Positions 1 to 10,179 of a DNA stretch of 64,000 nt are shown in pieces. Numbering within the stretch: position 1 is the first letter of the stretch; every line of letters begins with the position of its first letter. The translations under genes were made by a program, and so were the position numbers. Under the pieces are notes generated by a model, which did no database searches, was not told the DNA's origin, and saw only the letters and a program-made list of their open reading frames with translations. This DNA is from Bretschneidera sinensis. Taxonomy: Eukaryota > Streptophyta > Magnoliopsida > Brassicales > Akaniaceae. Where the stretch lies: positions 101,442,588 to 101,506,587 of the forward strand of contig CM043702.1 of the NCBI GenBank assembly GCA_023935145.1, in the 5' to 3' direction.

Positions 1-1797
1 GATTCTCTCTATCTGTCCATCAGTTTGAGGATGAAAAGTTGTACTAAATTATAACTGCGTACCCATAGTTCCCTGAAAACCCTTCCAAAACTAAGATGAA
101 AATCTAGCATCTCTATTTGACTCCATGCTCAATGGTACTCCAATTAGTTTTAATTGGAAGAAATTGAGATGACTGAGAAAGTCTATCTACTATCATTCAC
201 GGTGTATTGTGACCTCTCTGGGTATGTTAAAATCCAGAAACAAAATCCATACTCACATTTTTCTATAGTCATTCAAAAACAGGAAGAGGTTGTAGTAAGC
301 CTCTCGGATGTTTATTCTCTAACTTCAATTGCTGACAAACCAAACATCTAGAAATATATTCAGCTACATCTCTTTTCAATCTTGACCACCAGTAATTCTA
401 TCTCAATCCTCTATACATCTCATTTTTGCTCGGGGGAATCGAATATACATCATCATGTGCTTTTCTCAATATCTCCTTTCTCAACTCAGCATCCTTGGGA
501 ACACAAATCCTATGTTCCAATACCAAGATACCCTCATTTCTAATTTTGAACTCATATTGCTTTCTTCTAAGCACTTCCTGCTTAATCTTTTCTATCTCTT
601 CATCTCTACCTTGCATCTCTAACAAGCATTTTACTATGGTTGATTGTGCAACCATATTTGCTAATAATGATCCTTTATCACTAATATTCAACTCTATTCT
701 TATCTCTCTTAAATCTATCATCAATTTCACATCATGACTCTCTACAGCAGTTAATCTTCCTGTAGATTTTATACTCAATGCATTAGCTACCACCTTTACC
801 TTTTCTAGATGATAGTGAATTATACAATCATAATCATTAATCAACTCAATCCACCTCTTATGTCTTAAATTCAACTCTCTTTAGGTACGTAACTATGTCA
901 AACTCTTGTGATCAGTAAATATCTCACAAGTGATTCTATACAGATAAGGTCTCCAAATCTTCAAGGCAAATACTATGGCAGCTAACTCTAAGTCATGGGT
1001 AGGGTAAGTTCTCTCATGATTCCTCAATTGCCTCAAAGCATATGCCATTACCTTCCCATTTTGCATCAACACACATCCCAACTCTTGATGGGATGCATCA
1101 TTATACACCACAAGTCCTTCATCACTAAAAGAAAACACCAACACTAGAGCAGTAGTTAATTTCTCCTTCAACAACTAAACACTATTCTCACACTCCTTAG
1201 ACCATATAAACTTCATATATTTCCTAGTCAAGCTAGTCAAAGGTGTAACAATCACAGAAAAGTTCTGAATGAATCTTCTGTAATAACTGGCCAATCCCAA
1301 GAAGCTTATAATATCAATCACATTAGTTTGTCTCTCCCAATTCAACACTACCTCTACCATTTGTGGATCAATTGCTATACCATCTCCATATACTACATAC
1401 CCTAAGAAATTCATTTCATTCAGCCAAAATTCACATTTAGAAAATTTAGCATACAATCTCCCACTCCTCAGAATCTTCAACACCATTTCTAAATTCCTTA
1501 TATGTTGTTCTTCATTCATAGAATATACTAGATTGTCATCAATAAATACAACCATAAACTTATTAAGATATAGTTTAAACACTCTATTCATTAATTCCAT
1601 TAATGTTGCTGGAGAATAAGTCAACCCAAATGGTATCAAAAGAAACTCTTGGGGACTATAACATGCCCTAAAAGCAGTCTTAGGCACGTTTCCTTCTTTT
1701 TGTCTAAATTGGTGATAACTTGATATTAGGTCTATCTTAGAAAATACCCTTGCTCCCTACAACTTCTCAAATAAATCATCTATCCTAGGTAGGGGAT
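1..1797 (-). pseudogene. Tekay-1 gypsy pol, C-terminal half (RT, RNase H, integrase)
   Basis: This is the downstream half of a Ty3/gypsy polyprotein read on the minus strand. About 1175-1740 is the reverse transcriptase palm and thumb, with the active-site box FIDD at 1535-1546 followed by gypsy-type connection sequence (SYYRRFIQNFS). 880-1174 is RNase H ([22 protein letters not shown] near the end). 398-874 runs from the end of RNase H into the HHCC zinc-binding part of integrase, and 1-397 holds the start of the integrase core (a FHPQTDGQIER-like segment at 5-45). Frames change near 875, 1174 and 1690 and several stops intervene, so the product is dead. The coding sequence stops at the left edge of Copia-1 and resumes at 8098. 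The element's 3' LTR lies outside the window. Confidence 0.88.
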
Positions 1798-1804
1798 ATT
1801 TGTT

Positions 1805-2798
1805 TGTTGGTATTTGTTTAAGGTTTAAACATGTCTAAACATGGTTCAAATATGGTTAATGTCTAAAACAAGGTTGGAAGATTAAAATAAAACATGTTAA
1901 AGGAGTGCACACATGTGTGTGCATCCATTTGGGTGTGTGTGCACACCCCTAAACAACAAAGCAAAGTAGTGTGCACTGTTGTGTGAAGGGCAGCATCAGT
2001 GTGTGCCTCACCGCCCCTTCACCAGCGCCTCACCGCCCAGTAAGGATGCAGTTTAAAGAAGGGCAGTGCCGCACCGCCCCTCAACCAGCACCGTACCGCC
2101 CATAACGTGGTGCAAAGGGGCTTTGCCTAGTGCCTCACCGCCCCCTGTTCAGCGCCTAGGCGCTAGGCACACTGATGCACACATGGACAACTTGTTTAAA
2201 CCTCCTCTCAGGTACGTGGATGCAAGGTTAAAATGCACAGCACCACTTAGGATTGATGGAGGGCCATGGTTAAGTGGTCATCAAGATCTAAGGGTGGAGA
2301 TTGACTCTCAAGATTGGACAAGAAGTTGGTGCACTATATAAAGGGTCACCTAGCTTCATTCTAGACATAACATTGTGATATAATTTGAGATCAATTGTAA
2401 AGTGTGACAAGACACAATACAAGAGAGAATTGTGTGAGAGTGCAAAGACACAAAACACATGAGGGACTCATTGTAGAGAGGCTAGTTGTAAAGAAGAGAG
2501 AGTAGTATAGATAGAGAGCATTGTAGTAGTTCTTATCATCTTCTTTTTTCTCTTCTTGGTTTCTTTAAGAACTTAAGCTTCTTAAAGAGGGTTGTTGTAA
2601 TTGTAAAGAACCATTGATTTAGTGCAGAGAGTTCAGAGGAACTCACGAAGACGTAGGCTATTGCCGAACCTCGATAATAAATCGCTTGTCTTCTTTTTTT
2701 TCTTGCTTTCGATTACTGTATTTCTTTCTACAAGTTATTCTAGAATTGGGTGTTTGGAAGATTACCACCTGGGCATCTTGTGAAGGTGATTTCCAACA
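1805..2798 (+). repeat. 5' LTR of Copia-1
   Basis: 994 bp starting TGTTGGTATTTG and ending TTCCAACA. It contains a C-rich U3 region with repeated CTCACCGCCC motifs (about 2000-2160), a TATA box at 2335-2342 followed by AAGGGTCACC, and a T-rich U5. The small ORF at 2066-2341 lies wholly within U3 and is not taken as a gene. Confidence 0.93.
2335..2342 (+). promoter_or_regulatory. TATA box of the Copia-1 5' LTR
   Basis: TATATAAA in a GCACTATATAAAGGGTC context. The same context is kept in the 3' LTR (7630-7637) and in both LTRs of Copia-2 (44728-44735 and 49485-49492). This conservation supports it as the core promoter of the family. Confidence 0.75.
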
Positions 2799-3036
2799 GT
2801 GGTATTAGAGCTAGAACAGCCAGGTATCGGAGCAAGAACAAGAAGGTGACGAAGCCAAGACTCCAAGAATCAAAGATCAACTTCTTGGGTGATTCAAGAA
2901 CGGAGTAAAGATCAAGATCAGACTGTGTTCTTGAGGGTAATTCAAGAACGGTGTTAAGATCCATCTTCGATCGTGTTCTTGAGGTTGAAGAAAGCATTTG
3001 TGGGTGTTGCATAAATCTGGGATCTTGTCCGCAAAG

Positions 3037-3860
3037 ATGTCTTCAAATTTCTATGTTGAGAAGTTTGATGGAAAGGGAGACTTTGCCCTTTGGAAGGGGA
3101 AGATCAAGGCGGTTCTAATGCAACAGAAAGTGGACTTGGCTATTGGAGAAGATGATGCTTTTCCAGCAAGTGTCGCGGAGGACCAGCGGACTGAGATTAA
3201 GAAGATGGCTTACAGTACCATTTTCTTACACATATCAGATAGTGTCACAAGGGAGTGTGGAGACTCAGAAGATCCGGCTGTCATATGGAAGAACTAGATG
3301 AGTTCTTTCTTACCAAAACTCTCCCTAACAAGATTTATCTTCTTAAAAGAATCTTTGCTTTTAAAATGAATCCTATTAAAGAGTTGCAAGATAATCTTGA
3401 TGTCTTTAATAAGCTAGTTCAAGATTTGAATAGCTGTAGCATTATTTTTCTGGATGAACAATTGGCTGTTATTTTGTTAAATTCTCTTCCTGATTGCTTT
3501 GATAATTTGATTAATGCTATTGAGTATGGAAGGGATACTTTAACCAAGGAGATTGTGATCAATTCCATAAGGGCACATGATTTCAAAGCCAAGATGAAGG
3601 AGACATCAAGTGGAGATGGGTTATTCGTAAGAGGAAGACCAGCAACTCGGAATGGCAGTAGCAACCATGGCAACTACCAGGAGAAATCAAGAGGTAGAGG
3701 GAAAGCCATGGGAGAGAACATTCCAAATCAAGATTTGGAAAGAGGTGCTTCTACTGCAACAAAGAGGGCCATTTTAGAAAAGATTGCAAGAAGAAGATGT
3801 GGGATGAGAGGAGAAGTCATACCAACAATGGAGAGGCTTCGGTTGCCAAAGGAGAACAGC
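3037..3860 (+). pseudogene. Copia-1 gag (frameshifted)
   Basis: The start at 3037 is chosen because Copia-2 has the equivalent methionine (45544) before the same VEKFDGK...FALWK gag opening. The nucleocapsid zinc knuckle CX2CX4HX4C is encoded at 3746-3787 (C-F-Y-C ... H ... C). A frameshift near 3295 (WKN stop in place of the WKKLD seen in Copia-2) and another before the knuckle separate the frames. The middle, about 3300-3650, is the conserved UBN2-type Copia gag body (LTKTLPNKIYLLKRIFAFKM). The product would have been the particle protein; as it stands it is broken. Confidence 0.85.
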
Positions 3861-4276
3861 AAGATGATGTTCGTTTTGTGTGCTCAAATGTGAGCAGGAG
3901 GCAAGGTAGTGAAAAGTGGATTCTGGATTTCGAGTGCACTTATCACATGTGCCCTCACAAGGAATGGTTCAAGAATTTCAAGGAGATCAATGATGGAAGG
4001 GTCTTCTTGGGGAATGATAATTCTTGCCAAGTGAGGGGGATTGGAGACATCCAATTGAGGATTTTTAATGGAGTCACAAGGCTGCTGCGAAATATGAGGT
4101 ATCTTCCAGATTTGAAGAGAAATTTGATCTCATTGCGACAGCTGGATTCCATGGGGTATACATACAAAGTAGAGGGAGGAAAGATCAAGCTGGCCAAGGG
4201 ATCTTTGGTAGTGATAAAGGTAGCAAGAAACGATGGACTCTATGAGATGATCGGAGAGACAAAAATATATGATTAA
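3797..4276 (+). pseudogene. Copia-1 protease region
   Basis: Copia aspartic protease region. The active-site triad, normally D-S/T-G in a WILD-S-G-C-TYHMCP context, reads D-F-E at 3925-3933, so the catalytic glycine and hydroxyl residue are both lost. Downstream the flap-like VRGIGDIQLR and the LPDLKRNLIS segments are well conserved. The frame ends in a TAA at 4274-4276 just before the GAG-pre-integrase segment. Copia-2 keeps D-T-G at the same position. Confidence 0.85.
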
Positions 4277-5173
4277 GCAGCAAGCTTGATGGCTGAGATG
4301 GATAAGGCAGCCCTTTGGCACACTCGCTTGGGACACATAAGTGAAAAGGGCCTGTAAGTTCTTAGCAAGGATGATCTACTTGGAGGAGACAAAGGAGAGA
4401 AACTGGATTTTTGTGAGAGTTGCATTCTTGGGAAGCAACACAGGGTCAGCTTCAACACCGGAGTGCACAAGTCTAATGTGACTCTTGACTTCATTCATTC
4501 GGACCTTTGAGGACCAGCAAGAACACCAACACAAGGAGGCAACTTTTACTTTCTGTCTTTAATTGATGATTATTCAAGAAGAGTGTGGGTTTATTTACTT
4601 AGAAATAAATCAGATGCCTTGGATAAATTTGTTGTGTGGAAGAAGTTGCTGGAAACTCAAACGGATAAGGTAGTTAAGGCTTTACGAACCGATAATGGCT
4701 TAGAATTTTGTAATAAGGATTTTGATAAATTCTGTGAATTAAATGGAATTCTAAGATATAGAACTATTGTAAAAACGCCTGAGAAAAATGGAGTTGCTGA
4801 GAGGATGAATAGAACCCTTATGGAAAAGGTTAGGTGCACGTTAATAGGATCTGGTTTACCAAAATATTTTTGGGGAGAAGCTGTGGCTACAGCTGCATAC
4901 TTGGTAAATAGATCACCCTTTAGAGCTTTAGAGCTCAGGACTCCCATGGAGATGTGGCGTGGGAAACCCCCTGAATTAAGCAACCTTAGGACTTTTGGGT
5001 GTGCTGCATATGCACATCAAAAAGAGGATAAACTTAGCCTAAGATCTAGAAAATGTGTATTTCTAGGATATGGTGATGCGGTTAAGGGATATAGGTTGTG
5101 GTCCTCAAAAAAGAAAGGCATGAAACTCATTATAAGTAGGGATGTTATTTTTAATGAATTTTTATTTCCCTAG
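4277..5173 (+). pseudogene. Copia-1 integrase
   Basis: 4280-4470 encodes the GAG-pre-integrase HHCC zinc module (WH...LGHIS ... CESCILGKQH). The integrase core (rve family) follows: the first catalytic aspartate is in FIHSD near 4500, the second in LRTDNG (4685-4702), and the glutamate in GVAERMNR (4791-4812). The C-terminal part contains the usual FGCAAYAH...KCVFLGYG segment. In-frame stops at about 4356 and 4508 break the protein. The final frame stops at 5171-5173, before the acidic linker (5174-5422, EQEEVEQEE-rich) that normally joins integrase to RT. Confidence 0.87.
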
Positions 5174-5547
5174 TTGGAGAAAACTAATCCTGCAGGGGCT
5201 AGTGAGCAAACCAGTCCGAAAGTTGTGGAGCATCGCATCAAGGAGAGTTCGGTTCAGGTAGAGCAAGGAAGCCAAGAGGGTTCGGACCAGGTAGAGCCCT
5301 TGAATGAAGGCCATGCTCAAGAAACTCAAGAAGAGGTTGAACAAGAAGAGGTTGATGCAGCAAGTCATAATGACTACCAGCTCACAAGTGACCGGGGAAG
5401 GAGGGTGGTTGACCACCTTTGAGATATGGGTTTGTGGATGCTAATGTAGTAGTTCCTTAGGTAAAAGGAGAGGTTTAACCAAAAACTTACAGGGATGCCA
5501 TGGAGTTTAAGGATTCGTCAAAGTGGCAGATGGCTATGGAGGAATAA

Positions 5548-7044
5548 ATGGACTCTTTGATAAAGAACAACTCTTGGGAGTTGGTGCCCAAACCTGAAAA
5601 ACAGAGAGTTGTGGATTGTAGATGGATCTACAAGATCAAAGAAGGGAATACTCCAGGGGATGAAGTCTGGTATAAAGCTAGGCTGATGGTGAAGGGGTTC
5701 ACACAAAAAGAAGGCATAGATTTCACCAAAATCTTCTCACCAATTATGAAGTACAAGATGATACGGATAGTGTTAGCATTGGTGGTCCAATTTGATTGGG
5801 AAATTGAGCAAATGGATGTGAAGAAAATGTTCTTACATGGAGAGCTTGATGAGACCATTTACATGAGGCAACCCGAAGGCTATGAGGAAGCAAGGCAGGG
5901 AGAGTTGGTGTACAAATTAAAGAAATCTCTTTATAGCCTGAAGCAATCACCTCGACAATGGAATAAGAGGTTTGATTCCTTTGTAAACAGCCTAGGTTTC
6001 ATAAGGAGCTACTATGATTCATGCTTGTACTATAAGGGACAGAAGGTTGAGAAAGTGGTGATCATTCTCATCTATATTGATGACATATTGCTGGTTAGGA
6101 GTAGCATGGAGAGGATAAGGAAATTGAAGGCTCAACTCAGTGAGGAGTTTGAGATGAAGGATCTTGGCCATGCACAAAAGATCCTTGGGATTTGTATCAT
6201 CCGGGAAAGGGAGAGAAACAAATTGAAGATCTTTCAAACTTCCTATATAGAGAAGATGATATCTAAGTTCTCTATAGAAGATAGTAAACCAGTGAAGGTT
6301 CCTCTTGCTGGTCATTTCAAGTTCTCCAGCGATCAATGTCTGAGATCAGAGGTGGAGAAGAAGGAAATGGAAAAAGTCCCTTATTCTAGTGCTGTTGGTT
6401 CTGTTATGTTCACCATGGTAAGCACTAGACTTGACATTACTCATGCAATAAGTGTTCTCAGTAGGTTTATGAGTAATCTCATAAAGGATCATTGGCTTGG
6501 GATGAAGTGGTTGCTGAGGTACTTGAAGGGAAGCTCAGAAGTAGGGTTAGTTTATGAGAAAAGGGGTAAGTTCATCTGCCTTGAGGGTTTTACAGATTTG
6601 GACTATGGAGCTGACCGGGATAAAAGGAGATCGATTACCTCCTATTTTTTCAACTTAAACGGATGTTGTGTAAGTTGGAAGGCTCAGTTGCAGCCAGTGG
6701 TAGCACTCTCAACAACCGAGGCTGAGTATATAGCGACTACGGAGGCCATTAAGGAAGCTATATGGTGCAAAGGGTTGCTGGAAGAGTTGAAGGTACTGGA
6801 GGAGCAGGTTGTGGTGTTTTTGGATAGTCAAAGTGCATTGCATTTGTGTAAGAATCCGGTGTTCCATGAAAGGACAAAGCACATGGATGTTCGGTATCAT
6901 TTCATTCGGGAAAATGTTACAAAAGGATGCATCCATGTGGATAAGGTAGCCATGGAAGAAAATCCTGCGGATTTAGGTACTAAAGTCCTACCTCTAAGTA
7001 AGTTCAATCATTTCTTTGGACTACTTAGGATTGGAGTTGGTTAA
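5548..7044 (+). CDS. Copia-1 reverse transcriptase and RNase H (long intact frame)
   Basis: 498 codons open from a methionine at 5548. Residues ~1-250 are the Copia-type RT (RVT_2 family): NNSWELVPKP, DCRWIYKIK, QMDVKKMFLHGELDE and the catalytic box YIDD at 6073-6084. Residues ~340-480 are RNase H, with TDLDYGAD where the family usually has TDSDYAGD, then STTEAEYIA (6709-6735), DSQSALHL and TKHMDVRYHFIRE. The transposed AG in the first RNase H motif and LDIT for PDIT are likely inactivating drift. It would be part of a polyprotein, so the methionine is only the first one in the open frame. It ends about 80 bases before the 3' LTR. Confidence 0.88.
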   Translation: MDSLIKNNSWELVPKPEKQRVVDCRWIYKIKEGNTPGDEVWYKARLMVKGFTQKEGIDFTKIFSPIMKYKMIRIVLALVVQFDWEIEQMDVKKMFLHGELDETIYMRQPEGYEEARQGELVYKLKKSLYSLKQSPRQWNKRFDSFVNSLGFIRSYYDSCLYYKGQKVEKVVIILIYIDDILLVRSSMERIRKLKAQLSEEFEMKDLGHAQKILGICIIRERERNKLKIFQTSYIEKMISKFSIEDSKPVKVPLAGHFKFSSDQCLRSEVEKKEMEKVPYSSAVGSVMFTMVSTRLDITHAISVLSRFMSNLIKDHWLGMKWLLRYLKGSSEVGLVYEKRGKFICLEGFTDLDYGADRDKRRSITSYFFNLNGCCVSWKAQLQPVVALSTTEAEYIATTEAIKEAIWCKGLLEELKVLEEQVVVFLDSQSALHLCKNPVFHERTKHMDVRYHFIRENVTKGCIHVDKVAMEENPADLGTKVLPLSKFNHFFGLLRIGVG

Positions 7045-7124
7045 TTGATAACTCAAGATGAGTTTGGATCCTGAAGCTCTATGCACAATGGTTCGGGTTT
7101 AAACACTTAGACAAAGGTAGATAT

Positions 7125-8092
7125 TGTTGGTATTTGTCTAAGGTTTAAACATGTCTAAACATTGTTCAAATTTGGTTAAAGTCTAAACCAAGGTTGGAAG
7201 ATTAAAATACAGCATGTTAAAGGAGTGCACACATGTGTGTGCATCCATTTGGGTGTTTGTGCACACCCCTAAACAACAAAGCAAAGTAGTGCGCACTGCT
7301 GTGTGAAGGGCAGCATCAATGTGCGTCTCACTGCCCCTTCACCAGTGCCTCACCGCCCAGTAAGGATGCAGTTTGAAGAAGGGCAGTGCCACACTGCTCA
7401 GAACGTGCAAAGGAGCTTTGCCTAGCGCCTCACCGCCCCCTGTTCAGCGCCTAGGCACTAAGCACACTGATGTACACATGGACAGCTTGTTTAAACCTCC
7501 TCTTAGGTGCATGGATGTTAGGTTAAAACACACAGCACCACTTAGGATTGATGGAGGGCCATGGTTAAGTGGTCATCAAGATGTAAGGGTGGAGATTGAC
7601 TCTCAAGATTGGACAAGAAGTTGGTGCACTATATAAAGGGTCACCTAGCTTCATTCTAGACATAACATTGTGATATGATTTGAGATCAATTGTAAAGAGT
7701 GACAAGACACAATACAAGAGAGAATTGTGTGAGAGTGCAAAGACACAAAACATAAGAGGGACTCATTGTAGAGTGGCTGGTTGTAAAGAAGAGAGAGTAG
7801 TATATATAGAGAGCATTGTAATAGTTCTTATCATCTTCTTTCTTCTCTTCTTGGTTTCTTCAAGAACTTGAGCTTCTTGAAAAGGGTTGCTGTAATTGTA
7901 AAGAACCATTGATTTAGGGCAGAGAGTTTAGAGGAACTCACGGGGATGTAGGCTATTGCCGAACCTCGATAACAAATCACTTGTCTTCTTTTCTTCTTGC
8001 TTTCGATTGTTGTATTTCTTTTTACTAGTCATTCTAGACTTGGGTGTTTGGAAGATCACCACCTGGGCATCTTGTGAAGGTGATTTCGATCA
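7125..8092 (+). repeat. 3' LTR of Copia-1
   Basis: 968 bp, parallel to 1805-2798. It ends CGATCA where the 5' LTR ends CCAACA, and lacks part of the C-rich stretch. TATA box at 7630-7637. It is followed directly by the TSD TTGTT (8093-8097) and the resumed minus-strand gypsy RT. Confidence 0.93.
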
Positions 8093-8097
8093 TTGTT

Positions 8098-8530
8098 CTT
8101 AATGGTTATCTTATTGAACTGTCTATAATCAATACACAACCAGCATTCCATCTTTTTTCTTCACAAGCAACACAGGGGCTCCCCAAGGTGACATACTAAG
8201 TCGAATAAACTGTTTATCTAGCAACTCTTGAAGCTGAACTTTCAACTCTCTGTACTCAGCAGGTGCCATTCTGTAGGGGGCTATAGATATATGTGATGAA
8301 CCTGGTGTCTTATCAATAGAGAATTATATCTTCTAACTAGGAGGCAAACTAGATAACTCATCAAGAGATACATTAGAAAAATATTTCACTACTAAGATTT
8401 CTTCCAACTCTCTACTATCATTTCTAAAATACACCACATATGCCAAATACCCCTCGCATCCTTTCCTTGACTATTTACTAGTAGTCAGAGCAAAACAAGA
8501 TAGTTCGAGAGTATCTTACGTTCTCTCAGA
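8098..8530 (-). pseudogene. Tekay-1 gypsy pol, N-terminal RT segment
   Basis: Read on the minus strand, this carries the fingers region of gypsy [40 protein letters not shown] and the DYR..NKITIKN segment, up to the Copia-1 insertion. A frameshift or stop lies after KKDG. Together with 1175-1797 it forms one interrupted RT. Confidence 0.82.
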
Positions 8531-8532
8531 AA

Positions 8533-8856
8533 CTAAATTCCTCTTGTCCATATCCTGAACACTACATTCTTTCTGGAACAATCAACCCCAGCATGATACG
8601 TCAACAACCAATTCATCTCTAAAATCAAATCAAAATCAACCATACTCAAATAAAACAAATCAATTTTAAACTCTCTATCATCCATACGGATTACACAATC
8701 CCAATAAATAGTTTTAATCATAATTCTATCTTCAGTAGGAATTTCAACAATAAGATTGTGTGTCAAAGGACTAATATAAACGTCAATAGACTTCATATAC
8801 TCACTGAATGTAAAAGAATGGGTTGCACCAGGATCAATCAATATTGATATGTCCAC
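8533..8856 (-). pseudogene. Tekay-1 gypsy aspartic protease
   Basis: 107 codons on the minus strand. The retropepsin active site is present as LIDPGATHSF, where the family normally has D-S/T-G. The proline for serine/threonine would weaken or abolish catalysis. The downstream DFDLILEMNWLLTYHAGVDC is the typical gypsy protease C-terminal segment (D-x-ILGMDWL...). It lies between the zinc knuckle (8888-8943) and the RT. Confidence 0.83.
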
Positions 8857-8879
8857 CTTTTATATATACAACGCACCTC

Positions 8880-10093
8880 AAATTAGGACAATTATGGGAT
8901 AAATATCTTATCTGATTACATCTATAACATGTTCTAGTCTTTCTATCACATTACCACATCCCTTAGGTAGTACACTTCCACCTTTACAATAACTTCCAGT
9001 TCCCACAAATTGTCTCCCAAATCTAGGGGTCCCACCAACATTACTTTGAATTATAGAAGCTATGGATCTAGCTTACCTCTAACTCTACATTACAGTTCCC
9101 TATGACAAGGAACGCCCCCTTTGGGGTGGTCTCTCACCCAACACACTCATACTGCTACCACCTTTGGGTTCCTCAAATCTAGACCTCTTTATCCAATCCC
9201 TCCTACCTCTAAATTCCGTCACATCCTTCTCAATCTGAAGTGTTATATCCACCAACCTAGCATAATTCATATGCCTCATGTAAGATAATTTCGATCTAAT
9301 CCCAAAATATAGTCTATCTAGGAACCTCTTACACTTTTTTCCCTTTATGTCTACCATTTTCGATACAAACCTTATCAAGACCACAAATCTGCTATCATAC
9401 TGAGCCATAGTCAACATATTTTACCTCAAATAAATGAAATCTATCTTTTATTAGGCTCTAAAAGTATATGAGCATAAAGCCTCCTTAAATCTATTCCAAG
9501 TTAAAGGTCTATCAACATATGCACTTACCTTGGGAAGAGTATCCTCTCACCATTCTAAAGCTTCTCCTTCTAACTCAAATGAAGCAAAGGTGACCCTCTA
9601 CCTGTCAGTCACTAGTAAATACCAAATAATCTCTCTACATGTTTCACCCTAGCTCAGGCTCAAAAGGATTCATAAATCCTTTAAACAACAAAGCATTCAA
9701 CTTAATAAATCTCACAAAACAATCTCTCTGTATCTCCTGCATAAACTCACCTTTCCTATTTTGAATGTCTACCATTATTGGATTTACAAAAACCTCAGGC
9801 ACTACTTTAGCCTGTTCATCAAGTTTATGCTATAGACTGTCAGCTCTGTCATCTGTTACATTCATTTTCTCAAGAGCATGAGCAAGAGCTTCTTTTAGCT
9901 TATCTCTTTCAACTCCAGATTCTCTCACACCACTACTAGTATCAATTATACTGTCAACACATTCCCATCTAGGAACCACAAACTCACACTCAACCTCGAC
10001 TTCTCTAAATATTGGGGGCCTACCATGCCCTCTCAAGTTAACAACTCTAACTCTAGGTCTCCCATGTCCATGCGACATCCTCAGACTATGCAA
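8880..10093 (-). pseudogene. Tekay-1 gypsy gag with nucleocapsid knuckle
   Basis: The minus-strand gag begins near 10093 (MSHGHGRPRVRV in frame) and runs to 9100 in several frames. 9100-9417 holds the C-terminal part of the retrotransposon gag domain (YDSRFVVLIRF ... RDWIKRSRFE) and a basic tail. The core between 9420 and 9830 is broken by stops. The nucleocapsid knuckle at 8888-8943 reads C-x2-C-...-Y-...-C: the zinc-binding histidine is replaced by tyrosine. The parallel Tekay-2 gag (42600-44066) confirms the layout. Confidence 0.82.
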
Positions 10094-10163
10094 TAAAATA
10101 TAATTTATTTTAATCTTTCATTTTCTTTCTTTTTATGCAGTCTACAGAATCATAAAACCTAAC

Positions 10164-10179
10164 ACTCTGATACCAAAAT
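10164..10179 (-). other. Primer-binding site of Tekay-1
   Basis: On the minus strand, TTGGTATCAGAG directly follows the end of the 5' LTR. It is complementary to the 3' end of initiator Met-tRNA. The same arrangement occurs at 44159-44174 for Tekay-2. Confidence 0.75.

Larger units (their letters stand above)
1805..8092 (+). mobile_element. Copia-1: complete Tork-type Ty1/copia retrotransposon
   Basis: A full LTR retrotransposon with LTRs at 1805-2798 and 7125-8092, TG...CA ends and the 5-bp target-site duplication TTGTT at 1800-1804 and 8093-8097. The primer-binding site at 2799-2812 (GTGGTATTAGAGC) matches the 3' end of initiator Met-tRNA with one mismatch. A purine-rich tract (ACAAAGGTAGATAT) ends at 7124. 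Domain order is gag, protease, integrase, RT, RNase H, which defines Copia; integrase and RT resemble the Tork/Tnt1 branch. It interrupts the RT of Tekay-1. The LTRs differ at several positions in their first 80 bases and by short indels, so the insertion is not recent. Confidence 0.95.

Noticed and set aside
2066..2341. 91-codon ORF with a proline-rich start; similar ORF at 7373-7636
   Set aside because: Both lie in the U3 part of the Copia-1 LTRs, end at the TATA box, and would be upstream of the transcription start.
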